NCBI GenBank assembly: GCA_020853255.1
Contig: JADYZI010000385.1
Location: 1-20,935, forward strand
DNA: 20,935 bases
Direction of reading: 5' to 3'
From: Acidobacteriota bacterium
Lineage (GTDB): Bacteria; Acidobacteriota; Blastocatellia; Pyrinomonadales; Pyrinomonadaceae
In this document: positions 14,746 through 20,935 of the stretch, in pieces
Position numbering within the stretch: the first letter of the stretch is position 1
Layout: the number at the start of each line of letters is the position of its first letter
Position numbers and translations under genes: made by a program
Notes under the pieces: generated by a model
What the model was told of the DNA's origin: nothing
Database searches by the model: none
Seen by the model: only the letters and a program-made list of their open reading frames with translations

Positions 14746-15308
14746 CTTTTCAGCCTTAGGAACCGAGCCAGTTTTAGAACCGAGTTAGAAGTTTGGATCG
14801 CTACGGCGGAAATACCGAACCGTGATGTTCTCTTTAGCTCATCCACAAGTTTGACTGCCATTTCCTTCAGGTTGACGACAGCGTCCGCGACATCCTCGAC
14901 CGGCTCATTCTTTACCACGCTCTCGGCCTTGTCGTCGTCGTCATCCCCGCCCATACTCTTTCGTATCTTTTCAGCAAGCTTTTCTACTGTTACAAGCTTG
15001 TTCCGGTCAGCGGATGTCAAATTCTTGTTCTGTTCGTATGCCGTTTCAAGCTGTCCGGTAAGCTGAAGCAGCTCGTCGCCGCGCTGCAGAAGTTCTTCGT
15101 GCTCCTTTTTTGCCTTCTCGGCGCGCTGTTTGGCGAGAAAGTCCTTGACGGATCGCGGCTGTTCGCTATCATCGCGATTTGGGCCGAGAACGCTATTATT
15201 ATCCGCCTGCTGCCCGATCACACAGATCGCGGAGCAGACACTGATCACCACCACGCAAAGTGTTGTACGGAAAATTTGCAAAAATGAATAGGTGGTCAAA
15301 CTAAACAT
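14742..15308 (-). CDS. Exported coiled-coil protein of unknown function
   Basis: I do not recognise this 188-residue protein. It begins with a long hydrophobic signal or anchor (about 9-32, TTLCVVVISVCSAICVIG), followed by a polar region whose residues 50-125 are rich in Lys, Glu and Leu with a coiled-coil look (AKQRAEKAKKEHEELLQRG). There is an acidic run of five Asp near residue 124 and a second helical stretch to the end. No catalytic motif is visible. It starts 8 bp after the preceding signal-peptide gene and overlaps the VWA gene by 4 bases, so the three genes almost certainly form one operon for an exported complex or pathway. Confidence 0.75.
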   Translation of the reverse strand: MFSLTTYSFLQIFRTTLCVVVISVCSAICVIGQQADNNSVLGPNRDDSEQPRSVKDFLAKQRAEKAKKEHEELLQRGDELLQLTGQLETAYEQNKNLTSADRNKLVTVEKLAEKIRKSMGGDDDDDKAESVVKNEPVEDVADAVVNLKEMAVKLVDELKRTSRFGISAVAIQTSNSVLKLARFLRLKR

Positions 15309-15316
15309 GGAAACAA

Positions 15317-15937
15317 TTAATTATCCGTCGGTTCCGGATCGTCAGGCGAAACACCCGTCACTGCCTCGGCCAATTTTACAAGAAATTCTTCCTCCGCCTG
15401 GCCCGAACTCGGAACGGTCGTCCATTCTGAGCCGAGCCCCGCACCCGCAAGGCCTTCGACCTTTGCGTTGACAAGGACATTGTTCCGTATTCCGTCGATC
15501 GCCTGGACTTCGATCGTCAGGACATATCTGCCCTTCGACCAAGCATTATCCGCAAACTCAAGCACGCCGTACCTTCTCAACTCCGTCTGTGTCACGACCG
15601 TTCCCTTGGCAAAGACGTACGGCTGGGTAACGATGATGCCCTCTCTAAGCCTGGACGATGCTTCATCGATGATCATCTTTCGATCTCTTAGAACATTTGA
15701 TATTGTTTCGATCAGAACATCACGCCTTGAACTAAGCTTGTACGGATTCGGCAGCCGGTCGCGAACGTGCGTTTTTCCCTTTCCCCAATCAAACGAGCGG
15801 GTGGCGTCGCTGCTCCGCGAGGTGGCCTTGTTTGTCTGGTCCTTTATCTTCTGCGTTTGGGTATCAATGCCCTTCTGGCCATATGCACCAGCAGCCGTCA
15901 TGAGAATTAACGAAAAAAGCAGAAGTGAGGCTTTCAT
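15317..15937 (-). CDS. Exported protein of unknown function
   Basis: This 206-residue protein has a clear signal peptide (MKASLLLFSLILMTAAGAYG, cleavage after AYG near residue 20) and a polar Lys/Thr/Ser-rich linker to about residue 60. Its central domain (about 68-170) has the pattern DVLIETISNVLRDRKMIIDEAS, then GIIVTQPYVFAKG, then a strand-rich part with YVLTIEVQAID and NVLVNAKVEGLAG. An alpha-helix that ends in a residue pair followed by a 'converts to strand' motif resembles BamC-type or similar small envelope domains, but I cannot name a family. AAGGA lies about 6 bases before the ATG. It is the first gene of the three-gene set with the coiled-coil and VWA genes. Confidence 0.75.
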   Translation of the reverse strand: MKASLLLFSLILMTAAGAYGQKGIDTQTQKIKDQTNKATSRSSDATRSFDWGKGKTHVRDRLPNPYKLSSRRDVLIETISNVLRDRKMIIDEASSRLREGIIVTQPYVFAKGTVVTQTELRRYGVLEFADNAWSKGRYVLTIEVQAIDGIRNNVLVNAKVEGLAGAGLGSEWTTVPSSGQAEEEFLVKLAEAVTGVSPDDPEPTDN

Positions 15938-16077
15938 AGATCGTCCTTTTCGGAAAGTTGCGGTCCGCTTAAATTCAAATATAGCCTAAATTGAATTGAA
16001 CTGAAAGATTTGATGTTAAACGATGTTCACGGGTTGTAACGATGGACGTGAAAACTTCAGGTGGCCTTACGCGTTGT

Positions 16078-16836
16078 TCAGGAACGAGTTTTAACCCGAC
16101 CCTGCATTTCCAACAGTATCAGATGCTTCAGAAACGCGTGCTGTGCGGCGAACCGGGCTATAACAAAGCCGGGCAGGCCGTCGAGAAAGCCGCCTTTAAG
16201 AATATATGATCTTGCAAACGCCGAAGGCCCGGCCATCGCGATCCGCAGCGGTGAGGTCCTTCGGCCGTCAACGAACATTTGTTCAGCGGCAAGGGGAGCG
16301 TAACGCTCACCTATCATTCTGTGATGATGTTCAGCATTCTCAACGCTGTAATGGAGTATTTCGCCGCGCAGGTCGGTAACACTTGCTCCTGCCTGCATCT
16401 CAACAGACTCGTGGATCTTTCTATCTTTCCAACGGCCGTGCTGCCGGTCAAACAGGCGAAGCTGTTTGTCGGGATGCCAACCTCCGTGGCGAATGGGCCG
16501 GCCCATGTAATACGAGAGGCGCGGAATGCGGTAACCGTCCGCATGTTCGGTAAGGCCCAATATCTCATCGCGGAGTTCAGGCGAAACCCTTTCATCAGCA
16601 TCCAAGCTAAGGATGCGGTCGTTTCGCGCTGAATCTGTTGCGAACTGCTTCTGAGCCGCAAATCCGGGCCATTCACGTTCGATCACCCGTGCTCCCAATG
16701 CCGAGGCGATCGTTCGGGTGTCGTCCTCGCTTCTGGAATCGACGACAAGCACCTCATCCGTCCAGTCGACACTTTTGATAGCGTCGGCAATGTTCTTTTC
16801 TTCGTTGAAAGCAATGATAACGGCCGAGATCTTCAC
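16078..16836 (-). CDS. Family 2 glycosyltransferase, WaaE/KdtX-like
   Basis: This GT-A-fold enzyme probably transfers a sugar from a nucleotide-sugar donor to a lipid or lipopolysaccharide core acceptor at the inner membrane's cytoplasmic face. The frame has the GT2 opening KISAVIIAFNEEKNI, VLVVDSRSEDDT, the donor-binding motif LSLDADERVSPEL, and the WaaE/KdtX-like block GGWHPDKQLRLFDR with KIHESVE. The C-terminal part (FLDGLPGFVIARFAAQHAFLKHLIL) is hydrophobic and amphipathic, as in membrane-associated members. I chose the GTG at 16836 because it opens exactly at the usual KISAVI start; the frame stays open to a TTG at 16863, nine codons earlier. Neither has a clear ribosome site. It stands alone between a spacer and the repeat element. 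Confidence 0.88.
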   Translation of the reverse strand: MKISAVIIAFNEEKNIADAIKSVDWTDEVLVVDSRSEDDTRTIASALGARVIEREWPGFAAQKQFATDSARNDRILSLDADERVSPELRDEILGLTEHADGYRIPRLSYYMGRPIRHGGWHPDKQLRLFDRQHGRWKDRKIHESVEMQAGASVTDLRGEILHYSVENAEHHHRMIGERYAPLAAEQMFVDGRRTSPLRIAMAGPSAFARSYILKGGFLDGLPGFVIARFAAQHAFLKHLILLEMQGRVKTRS

Positions 16837-16929
16837 GCGGAAGATTGTCGCAGAGTCTAACAAAATCCGAAAGTCCGCGAACGAGAGCAGTTCAAATTTG
16901 ACAAAAGCAGAAGCGGAAAATTGCGTTTA

Positions 16930-17030
16930 TTTTCGTGAGTTTCGTTTCCGTATTTTTCGTGGACTTCGTGGTCAGGGCATTTGCCCATTACCACGAAGCA
17001 CCCGAAATGCAGACACGAAGGCCACGAAAA
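16930..17030. repeat. Imperfect inverted-repeat element, CACGAAG type (copy 2)
   Basis: The outer arms TTTTCGTG (16930-16937) and CACGAAAA (17023-17030) pair. Inside them CTTCGTGGT (16964-16972) pairs with ACCACGAAG (16990-16998), and the centre GGGCA-TT-TGCCC (16975-16986) closes the hairpin. Further partial pairing lies between the arms. The words CACGAAG and TTCGTG and the nested layout match the element at 9523-9616. It occupies most of the 187-bp gap upstream of the glycosyltransferase gene and downstream of the TolC-family gene. It has no coding capacity and no target-site duplication that I can see. Confidence 0.75.
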
Positions 17031-17050
17031 GAAATCCTTCGCATTTGAGA

Positions 17051-18841
17051 CTATTTATCGTTAGTAGGCGATTCCACGACGATATTGTTCATTTCGAAGG
17101 TCGTCGATGTCGTTCGCTGCAGTTCCGCCAGGGCCTTGTTGTAATCGGTCTCGGCACGTATCTCCGAGTTTCTTGCGGCGGTCAGTGCGTTCTCGCGTTG
17201 GAACAGCAAAAACGTGGTGGAACGGCCGGCATCGTATAGCTGACGCTCACCCTCAAGCTGCTTCTCCGCGGCCTCACGGGCACGGCGGGCTGTCAGAACG
17301 CGTTGACGCGCTGTCTCCAGGGCCTGGACCGCGTTCCTGACCTCGACGATCACTGTCTGCTCTTGGGAGCGGATCTGCGAATCGATCTGATGCTGCGTTA
17401 TTTGAGCACCCGCCAAATTCGCTTTCGCCGTACGATTGCGAAGCGGGAACGAAAGCGTCACGCCAAACGAATAATTCGGAGCATCCGAACGAAACAGGTT
17501 AGCAAACGAACGATTAAAACCGCCGACCAGATATGACGGCGATCCGGGCACTGACGTAAATCTTTGATCGATCTGCTGGCCGGCCGGCAGAAGCAGGTTC
17601 AGTTTCTCGCGCAGAATATTATCATTACCAAGAAATTGCGGAACCAGCACAGCATCTGTTGACGCACTTCCTAATGACAATCCGTCCAATGAAACTGTTG
17701 TATTGAAGTCGATCTGCGGCTTTGTCTGGTTTTTGAAAAAGGCAACATCCACTTCATTTATGTCCCTTGCCAGTTTTAACCGTCGAAGCTCAAACCGATT
17801 GTCCATCGCGTCCTTGATGGCTGCGTCCATACTCACTGGGGTCAATGTGAATGCCGGCTTGTCGGTCGGGACAAAGCTCATTGTCCATTCGGCAGAGGTC
17901 GCGTCCTTGAGGATTAGTTGCTTCAAGGTGTTTTCAGTACGGGCGACTTGCTCAGTCGCCTGGAGGACATCGCCCTCCCGGTTGGCAAGTTCGGTTTCGA
18001 CCTCGGCTCGGGCCAGCGGCGCCGCGGCGCCTTCGGTGATCTTTGCCTCTACCTGACGAAGATTCTCTTTCGCAAGATTAAGGTTTTCGACACGGTTCTG
18101 CTGGTCACGAAGATTGAACACGAGGTCCCAATAGGCGCGCTGCACCTGGGCGATGATCTCAACTGTTTGGCGTCGAAAATCAGCATCGGTCTGCTCGAGC
18201 ACCCGCCGGGCTATTCTAAGATTTCGACGTGTATTGTCTATCTTTAAATTGCGGAACAACGGCTGCGTGTAACGAACGCCAAGGTTTGTTGAATAGATTG
18301 CGCTCGTCCCGCTAACGGCGCCCGAAGTAACCTGCGACTGCGAGAACGCATTTTCCGTACGAGTATTATTGAGAAAGACCTGATAATTGCCGCCGCCCGC
18401 CCTGATCGAATGCTGCATGCTTGCGTTTGCCGTGAAGTCCCGCGTCGCAGCGCTGCCGGTCCGAGAGTTTCGCGTGAAAGTCGGCGTCACCGTAAATACC
18501 GGATCATAAGCGCCGAGCAGGGCCCGAATTGATGTTTCCTGTATCCGAACATCGTCACGGGCGATCTCGATCGTGTTGTTATTGGTCAGGGCCCGGCGGA
18601 TCGCCTCATCCAGTGTCAGCGGGACCGGGCTGGCGGTCTGAACACCGACGCGGGCAAGCCCGCCTCTGGCCCCAAAGCTATCCGCGCTGGCCGGCGCAGG
18701 CTCGGCCACGGTTCGCTTTTCCGTCGGATCGAAGGCCGTTTTGGCTATCTGTTCCGTTTGTGCGCCCGCCCCGCCTGCTGTGTAAAGCAGTATCGAAAAC
18801 AACAACGCAATGATCCCTTTCGGGTAACGACGACGATTCAT
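17051..18841 (-). CDS. TolC-family outer membrane efflux channel
   Basis: Outer membrane efflux proteins form trimeric beta-barrel and alpha-helical tunnels that work with an inner-membrane pump and a periplasmic adaptor. This 596-residue protein has a signal peptide (about 1-27, ending AGGAGA), a polar N-terminal stretch, and two OEP repeats: LTLDEAIRRALTNNNTIEIA opens the first (about 75), long helices with LRQVEAKITEGAA and ARAEVETELANREGDVL follow, and the second repeat contains VTLSFPLRNRTAKANLAGA and ARQRVLTARRAREAAEKQL, with YDAGRSTTFLLFQ near the end. Length is above the usual 430-500 because of an insertion around residues 385-440 (Pro/Gly/Leu-rich). No pump or adaptor gene is adjacent, so its partner lies elsewhere. 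It diverges from gap across a 323-bp spacer. Confidence 0.92.
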   Translation of the reverse strand: MNRRRYPKGIIALLFSILLYTAGGAGAQTEQIAKTAFDPTEKRTVAEPAPASADSFGARGGLARVGVQTASPVPLTLDEAIRRALTNNNTIEIARDDVRIQETSIRALLGAYDPVFTVTPTFTRNSRTGSAATRDFTANASMQHSIRAGGGNYQVFLNNTRTENAFSQSQVTSGAVSGTSAIYSTNLGVRYTQPLFRNLKIDNTRRNLRIARRVLEQTDADFRRQTVEIIAQVQRAYWDLVFNLRDQQNRVENLNLAKENLRQVEAKITEGAAAPLARAEVETELANREGDVLQATEQVARTENTLKQLILKDATSAEWTMSFVPTDKPAFTLTPVSMDAAIKDAMDNRFELRRLKLARDINEVDVAFFKNQTKPQIDFNTTVSLDGLSLGSASTDAVLVPQFLGNDNILREKLNLLLPAGQQIDQRFTSVPGSPSYLVGGFNRSFANLFRSDAPNYSFGVTLSFPLRNRTAKANLAGAQITQHQIDSQIRSQEQTVIVEVRNAVQALETARQRVLTARRAREAAEKQLEGERQLYDAGRSTTFLLFQRENALTAARNSEIRAETDYNKALAELQRTTSTTFEMNNIVVESPTNDK

Positions 18842-19164
18842 GTATAGGATTGCTCCAAGATTCAGCCTGCGAATAATTTTGACCGCTAAAAACTCAAACG
18901 GGTACTACGTCAATATTTTTTGCTTTGTTTCAACAATTTGCCCGCTTTGACGATTGAGTTCGGGCCCGGAACCGCGTTAGGCAGCATGTGTCGCCACGGT
19001 ATCACCTTGTCCGGACATACGCAGCCTATAACCACGATCGTAAGATTTTACACGTCAATGCTCCAGAACTCTACCGGCGGCCCCCAATGCGATTGAAGTT
19101 GGCCTTAAAGTAGGCTATCGTTTAAGTTTTACAAAACAAATTCTTACGGAGGATATTATTAATA
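18842..19164. other. Divergent regulatory spacer between the TolC-family gene and gap
   Basis: This 323-bp region has no credible ORF and must hold promoters for both flanking genes. It contains a near-palindrome GTTCGGGCCCGGAAC at 18958-18972 and the 8-mer ACGTCAAT repeated directly at 18907-18914 and 19052-19059; either could be an operator, but chance is possible. On the minus strand a TTGACG lies about 70 bp before the channel gene without a good -10. The gap promoter candidate is listed separately. GGAGG at 19148-19152 is the gap ribosome site, with a rather long 12-base spacer to the ATG. Confidence 0.5.
19093..19121 (+). promoter_or_regulatory. Sigma-70-like promoter for gap
   Basis: TTGAAG (19093-19098), a 17-bp spacer, and TATCGT (19116-19121) match the consensus at 4 of 6 positions each, with optimal spacing. 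Transcription would begin about 19128, roughly 37 bases before the gap ATG. Confidence 0.45.
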
Positions 19165-20172
19165 ATGGGTATCAAAGTAGGCATCAACGGATTTGGTCGG
19201 ATCGGGCGAAACGTAATGCGTACAGCGCTCGGCGATAAGGATATAGATTTTGTGGCCGTCAACGATCTGACCGATACAAAAACGCTCGCGCATCTACTTA
19301 AATATGACTCGGTCATGGGCAACCTGGACCAGGAGATCTCCGCCGATGGTGACGTCATAAATGTGAACGGCGATTCGTTCAAGGTGTTCAGTGAAAAGGA
19401 CCCTGCGGCGATCGATTGGGCATCGGTGGGTGCCGAGGTCGTTATAGAATCAACAGGCCGGTTTACCAAAGCCGAAGATGCTGCAAAACACCTTAGAGGC
19501 GGCGTTAAGAAAGTAATTATTTCGGCACCCGCAAAAGGCGAAGACGTGACGATCGTGCTTGGTGTAAACGAGGGAATGTATGATCCGGCTGCCCACAACA
19601 TCATATCGAACGCCTCATGCACGACAAACTGCCTGGCTCCGGTTGCCAAGGTCATCCATGATAAGTTTGGCATTGTGAACGCGTTGATGAATACCATCCA
19701 CAGCTACACGAATGATCAGCATCTACTCGATCTGCCGCATAAAGACCTTCGGCGTGCGCGTGCCGCGGCTCTTTCAATGATCCCGACCTCAACCGGTGCA
19801 GCAAAGGCGGTGGCGCTTGTAATTCCGGAGCTAAAGGGTAAATTTGACGGCATTTCGGTCCGCGTCCCAACACCCAATGTTTCTTTGGTCGATGTTGTGA
19901 TAAACGTCGAAAAGGCAACTTCCACTGAGGAGGTGAATCGTGTTCTGAAAGACGCTGCAAATGAGGAACTAAAGGGAATTTTGGCGTTTTCAGAGGAACC
20001 GCTGGTCTCGATGGACTATCGCGGCAACCCGAATTCGTCTATCGTCGATGCTGAAAACACAAAGGTAATTGGTGGTACGGCCGTTAAGGTACTTGCGTGG
20101 TATGACAACGAATGGGGCTACTCGTGCCGCGTCCGTGATCTGGTCAAGTTTATTGCGGCCAAAGGGTTATGA
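19165..20172 (+). CDS. gap: Glyceraldehyde-3-phosphate dehydrogenase
   Basis: GAPDH oxidises glyceraldehyde 3-phosphate with NAD+ and phosphate to 1,3-bisphosphoglycerate, in glycolysis and reversed in gluconeogenesis. The 335-residue protein is full length. It has the Rossmann motif [17 protein letters not shown] with Asp34 (the residue that favours NAD over NADP), the active site SNASCTTNC with catalytic Cys152, His179 in [10 protein letters not shown], the phosphate-site block [20 protein letters not shown], and WYDNEWGYS near the end. GGAGG precedes the ATG by 12 bases. It is followed by a small lipoprotein gene and then by pgk, the enzyme for the next glycolytic step, so the gap-pgk pairing is only mildly interrupted. 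Confidence 0.98.
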   Translation: MGIKVGINGFGRIGRNVMRTALGDKDIDFVAVNDLTDTKTLAHLLKYDSVMGNLDQEISADGDVINVNGDSFKVFSEKDPAAIDWASVGAEVVIESTGRFTKAEDAAKHLRGGVKKVIISAPAKGEDVTIVLGVNEGMYDPAAHNIISNASCTTNCLAPVAKVIHDKFGIVNALMNTIHSYTNDQHLLDLPHKDLRRARAAALSMIPTSTGAAKAVALVIPELKGKFDGISVRVPTPNVSLVDVVINVEKATSTEEVNRVLKDAANEELKGILAFSEEPLVSMDYRGNPNSSIVDAENTKVIGGTAVKVLAWYDNEWGYSCRVRDLVKFIAAKGL

Positions 20173-20209
20173 TCCATTTGGCTGGTAGCTTGCTTGATAA
20201 TTTTCACGT

Positions 20210-20602
20210 ATGAAAAACTCGATAAATCTGGTCGCGGCAATACTCATTTTCGTCGTCCTCGGGTGTGCGTGTCCGCAACTCGATAAATTCACAAAAAAGG
20301 ACTCGGCTCCTCCTCCGCCGCCGCCGGCGAATGGCTCGACGAATGACTCAGTCCCATCACGGACACCGCGTCCGGCGTCGAAGGGTTCCATTTCGATGGA
20401 CAGCTATAACCAGCTCAAGACAGATATGAGCAAGGACGAGGTCGAGGGCGTGCTCGGCGGGCCCGGCGAAGAGTTGAGCAGCAGTTCCGGCGGAGGGCTT
20501 ACGTTTACCGTTTATAAGTGGTCGGGCAAGGATTACAGTGCGATCATCGTCACATTTCAGAACGGCAAGCTAAAATATAAATCACAGGTCGGGCTGAAAT
20601 AA
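20210..20602 (+). CDS. Small lipoprotein with BamE/SmpA-like domain
   Basis: This 130-residue protein has a lipoprotein signal: a hydrophobic stretch LVAAILIFVVLGC with the lipobox VLGC, so Cys19 is the probable lipidated residue. A Pro/Ser/Thr-rich linker (about 30-62, with a run of six Pro) precedes a domain of about 65 residues: YNQLKTDMSKDEVEGVLGGPGEEL, then YKWSGKDYSAIIVTFQNGKL and a final strand. The 'G/D-M-S-xx-E-V-xx-x-L-G-x-P-G' pattern is that of BamE/SmpA-type (DUF3862-like) domains. It is probably anchored in the outer membrane. It lies 37 bp after gap and is followed by a terminator, so it likely shares the gap transcript. No metabolic link is evident. Confidence 0.82.
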   Translation: MKNSINLVAAILIFVVLGCACPQLDKFTKKDSAPPPPPPANGSTNDSVPSRTPRPASKGSISMDSYNQLKTDMSKDEVEGVLGGPGEELSSSSGGGLTFTVYKWSGKDYSAIIVTFQNGKLKYKSQVGLK

Positions 20603-20625
20603 CCTTGATCGCTGCGATCTCTCTG

Positions 20626-20663
20626 GCGGCTCAACGGCTTGATGCCGCGGGCCGCTTTTCTTT
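20626..20663 (+). terminator. Intrinsic terminator after the lipoprotein gene
   Basis: GCGGC (20626-20630) pairs with GCCGC (20651-20655), with an inner CGGC-TTGAT-GCCG hairpin, and is followed directly by TTTTCTTT. This is a convincing intrinsic terminator 24 bp after the lipoprotein stop. It separates gap plus the lipoprotein from pgk. Confidence 0.7.
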
Positions 20664-20702
20664 GATGCGGCTTCGGCATTGCTATAAGTCGGGACAGTAG
20701 TA

Positions 20703-20719
20703 TTGGCACGGGGCCTGTT
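20703..20719 (+). promoter_or_regulatory. Possible sigma-54 -24/-12 promoter for pgk
   Basis: TTGGCACGGGGCCTGTT matches the consensus TTGGCACG-N4-TTGCT at all eight -24 positions and three of five -12 positions; the -12 GC dinucleotide reads GT. It would start transcription near 20730, 43 bases before the pgk ATG. A single imperfect site is not proof. Confidence 0.3.
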
Positions 20720-20741
20720 CTCCCCGGTTTGCAAAATTCGA

Positions 20742-20747
20742 TATACT
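20742..20747 (+). promoter_or_regulatory. Possible sigma-70 -10 box for pgk
   Basis: TATACT matches the -10 consensus at 5 of 6 positions, 25 bp before the pgk ATG, without a recognisable -35 box. It competes with the sigma-54-like site as the explanation for pgk expression. Confidence 0.35.
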
Positions 20748-20772
20748 GGCCGTAACGATCTCAAATAAAGTT

Positions 20773-20935
20773 ATGAGCAAAAAGACCATTAAAGACGTTG
20801 ATATCGCCGGTAAGCGGTTGTTCATCCGAGTGGATTTTAATGTCCCGATCAAAAACGGTGTGATCGAGGACGATACGCGCATTCGCGGTGCTCTGCCGAC
20901 GATCGAGTATGCGATCGGCAAAGGAGCAAAGGTCA
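20773..20935 (+). CDS. pgk: Phosphoglycerate kinase, N-terminal part (cut by window edge)
   Basis: Phosphoglycerate kinase moves the acyl phosphate of 1,3-bisphosphoglycerate to ADP, making ATP and 3-phosphoglycerate. From the ATG at 20773, 54 codons run to the window edge and read as the family's N-terminus: [20 protein letters not shown], then [20 protein letters not shown], then [11 protein letters not shown]. The RVDFNVP block and the [12 protein letters not shown] block carry substrate-binding Asp and Arg residues. Only a weak ribosome site (AAAG) precedes the start. It follows gap and a lipoprotein gene but has its own terminator-bounded promoter region. Confidence 0.95.
   Translation, partial: MSKKTIKDVDIAGKRLFIRVDFNVPIKNGVIEDDTRIRGALPTIEYAIGKGAKV

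Noticed and set aside
16718..17239. 173-codon plus-strand ORF spanning the glycosyltransferase start, the repeat and the TolC-family gene end
   Set aside because: It crosses three unrelated features, two of them conserved genes on the other strand.
18990..19005. Minus-strand sigma-54-like site (TGGCGAC...TGC) upstream of the TolC-family gene
   Set aside because: The -24 GG and -12 GC are two bases too close together, and the -24 half is poor.
19122..19697. 191-codon minus-strand ORF over gap
   Set aside because: Antisense to GAPDH, Ser/Pro/Thr-rich as expected from reverse reading, without its own ribosome site.
1..20935. CRISPR arrays, tRNA or rRNA genes, transposases and prophage genes
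   Set aside because: No regularly spaced repeats, no tRNA-like folds or rRNA words, and no transposase or phage protein signatures were seen on either strand.

Overview
The window looks like a chromosomal core segment from an Acidobacteriota bacterium, probably a Blastocatellia-type mesophile. The evidence is one gene of the VWFA-related acidobacterial type, many long genes with signal peptides and an outer membrane (TolC-family channel, lipoproteins), and a sigma-54/HPF/RapZ/PTS gene order shared with Deltaproteobacteria and Acidobacteria. The lineage call is inference from gene content. I see no phage, transposase, plasmid, CRISPR, tRNA or rRNA genes.

Layout. 1-3720: the 5' part of urocanate hydratase (minus strand, cut by the window edge) diverges from a large DUF2339-type multi-spanning membrane protein, which is translationally coupled to a secreted YCII-domain protein. 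3721-3943: a gene-free stretch between convergent genes that can form a strong hairpin and a competing pairing. 3944-7136 (all minus): a sensor histidine kinase, a small exported protein with a BamE/SmpA-like look, and a LuxR-type response regulator, read in the order regulator, exported protein, kinase.

7346-13789 (all plus): the regulatory and nitrogen/carbon block, containing rpoN (sigma-54), the long-form hibernation factor hpf, rapZ, a mannose-class EIIA, HPr, arginase, D-Ala-D-Ala ligase and dodecin. From rapZ to dodecin the genes are tightly packed. In related clusters HPr kinase (hprK) lies between hpf and rapZ, and enzyme I (ptsI) follows HPr. Here neither is present: a 251-bp gap with an inverted-repeat element sits at the first site and arginase at the second. 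RapZ itself has lost the Walker A lysine (Met38) and carries Asn86 where an Asp is usual, while its C-terminal domain looks intact. This points to a PTS branch used for regulation rather than sugar transport.

13831-18841 (all minus): a three-gene exported set (a signal-peptide protein of unknown function, a coiled-coil protein and a VWA protein), then a WaaE/KdtX-like glycosyltransferase, then a TolC-family outer membrane channel. 19165-20935 (plus): gap (GAPDH), a small BamE-like lipoprotein with its own terminator, and the start of pgk (phosphoglycerate kinase).

The most interesting observations are the pared-down rpoN-linked PTS with a degenerate RapZ, two related CACGAAG-type inverted-repeat elements (9523-9616 and 16930-17030), the structured spacer near 3799-3864, and a sigma-54-like site upstream of pgk.
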